A stretch of 6,796 bases of DNA from Flavobacteriaceae bacterium. GTDB lineage: Bacteria; Bacteroidota; Bacteroidia; Flavobacteriales; Flavobacteriaceae. A model generated the notes under the pieces. It was given only the letters and a program-made list of their open reading frames with translations, did not search any database and was not told the DNA's origin. A program made the translations under genes and the position numbers. The DNA is taken from the NCBI GenBank assembly GCA_030633225.1, contig DAOVTF010000109.1:1-6796 (forward strand). The letters are read 5' to 3'. Below are positions 6,291 to 6,796 of the stretch, one piece after another (position 1 is the first letter of the stretch; each line of letters starts with the position of its first letter).

Positions 6291-6796
6291 TTATAAAAAT
6301 TTTCGTTCAATTATAAAAATTAACCTTTCCTCTAATTCCTCTTTTCCCTTCCAATTATATTTGGGCTTAACGGTATATTCAATATATTTTAAAGCATCAT
6401 TTTTATTTGTATAGGAATTTAATCCGCTTAATACAGTGTTAAAATCTGATTGACTATAATTAAAAAGTTGATTTACAAAAGCTATTCTATCATTTAACCC
6501 TATTTGAATATTACTACTTAATAATTTATCATTAAGTGATAATTGTTTCGCATCATCTTTTTTAGTTTCAAACATTTTTTCAGTTTCCTCCAACGAAATA
6601 GTATCTTTAAATTCTTCTTTTTGACTCATATCTTCTTTAATAGAATCAAAGGTAGGTACAAACAAATCTTCTAAATCTTCATTTTGTTCATCATTTTCAT
6701 TTTTTTCAATCTCATTCGAAACTTCGTCTTTTAAAGATTCAAAGGACAATTCATGAATTTCTTCGTCAATGATATCTTCCTTAGTATTTTCAATTG
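6291..6796 (-). CDS. Acidic Bacteroidota protein of unknown function, 3' part
   Basis: The reading frame is open through the right edge. The TTG at 6747-6749 is internal, since upstream codons continue as IENTKEDIIDEEIHE. About 167 residues are visible. The first ninety or so are rich in Glu, Asp, Lys and Asn, with no hydrophobic core, and are likely disordered or a linker. The last 80 or so form a compact domain: LNDKLLSSNIQIGLNDRIAFVNQLFN, then a helix around DFNTVLSGLNSY, then VKPKYNWKGKEELEERLIFIIERKF. I recall this C-terminal pattern from uncharacterised flavobacterial proteins but know no function. What lies at the N-terminus, such as a membrane helix, is outside the window. It precedes the DUF4254 gene in the same direction with a 1-bp gap (TAATATG), so the two are probably co-translated. 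Confidence 0.72.
   Translation of the reverse strand, partial: IENTKEDIIDEEIHELSFESLKDEVSNEIEKNENDEQNEDLEDLFVPTFDSIKEDMSQKEEFKDTISLEETEKMFETKKDDAKQLSLNDKLLSSNIQIGLNDRIAFVNQLFNYSQSDFNTVLSGLNSYTNKNDALKYIEYTVKPKYNWKGKEELEERLIFIIERKFL

Noticed and set aside
6193..6414. Open frame of 73 codons on the plus strand across the DUF4254/acidic protein junction
   Set aside because: It is antisense to both supported genes and has no features of its own.
1..6796. A defence island, mobile element, CRISPR array or toxin-antitoxin pair
   Set aside because: I saw no transposase, integrase, nuclease, array-like repeats or paired small genes. Gene content and codon use look uniform and chromosomal.

Overview
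The window looks like chromosomal DNA from a member of the Bacteroidota, most likely the family Flavobacteriaceae. It is very AT-rich (roughly 30% GC by eye). Start codons mostly lack a Shine-Dalgarno sequence and sit behind A/T-rich leaders. Several products belong to families I know mainly from this group: a THC0290_0291-type outer-membrane barrel, a DUF4254 protein, an AsmA-like protein of the Bacteroidota style, and an acidic protein with a conserved C-terminal domain. Coding density is near total. The longest gap between genes is 40 bp, so there is no gene-free stretch to describe. I see no tRNA, rRNA, insertion sequence, integrase, CRISPR array or att site.

Layout. (1) Bases 1-721, plus strand: the 3' part of a secreted beta-barrel gene whose start lies left of the window. 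(2) Bases 718-3566, minus strand: a tight three-gene unit transcribed leftward. It holds a DinB-fold protein, a CPA1 (NhaP-type) Na+/H+ antiporter 1 bp after it, and a cystathionine gamma-synthase/lyase 10 bp after that. The last gene overlaps the barrel gene by 4 bp, tail to tail. (3) Bases 3607-5680, plus strand: a divergent two-gene unit reading out of the same 40-bp region, with an ArsC/Spx-like thioredoxin-fold protein followed by a 562-residue membrane-anchored AsmA-like protein. (4) Bases 5687-6796, minus strand: a DUF4254 protein preceded, with a 1-bp gap, by the 3' part of an acidic protein gene that runs off the right edge.

How the genes may fit together. Most are single-gene housekeeping functions: sulfur amino-acid metabolism, ion and pH homeostasis, and envelope proteins. 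Three products around the divergent region have thiol-related families: a CxxC ArsC/Spx-like protein, a DinB-fold protein with a full His triad (the fold used by bacillithiol S-transferases), and a trans-sulfuration enzyme. A shared thiol or redox role is possible but is inference only. The AsmA-like and DUF4254 genes suggest envelope or lipopolysaccharide functions.

Three apparent open frames begin at positions that are not the likely gene starts (71, 3890 and a TTG at 6310), and a fourth (a TTG at 6749) lies inside a gene that continues off the window. Corrected starts are given in the entries. I found no convincing new multi-gene system. The most useful leads are the uncharacterised AsmA-like protein with its ArsC-like partner, and the acidic protein next to DUF4254.
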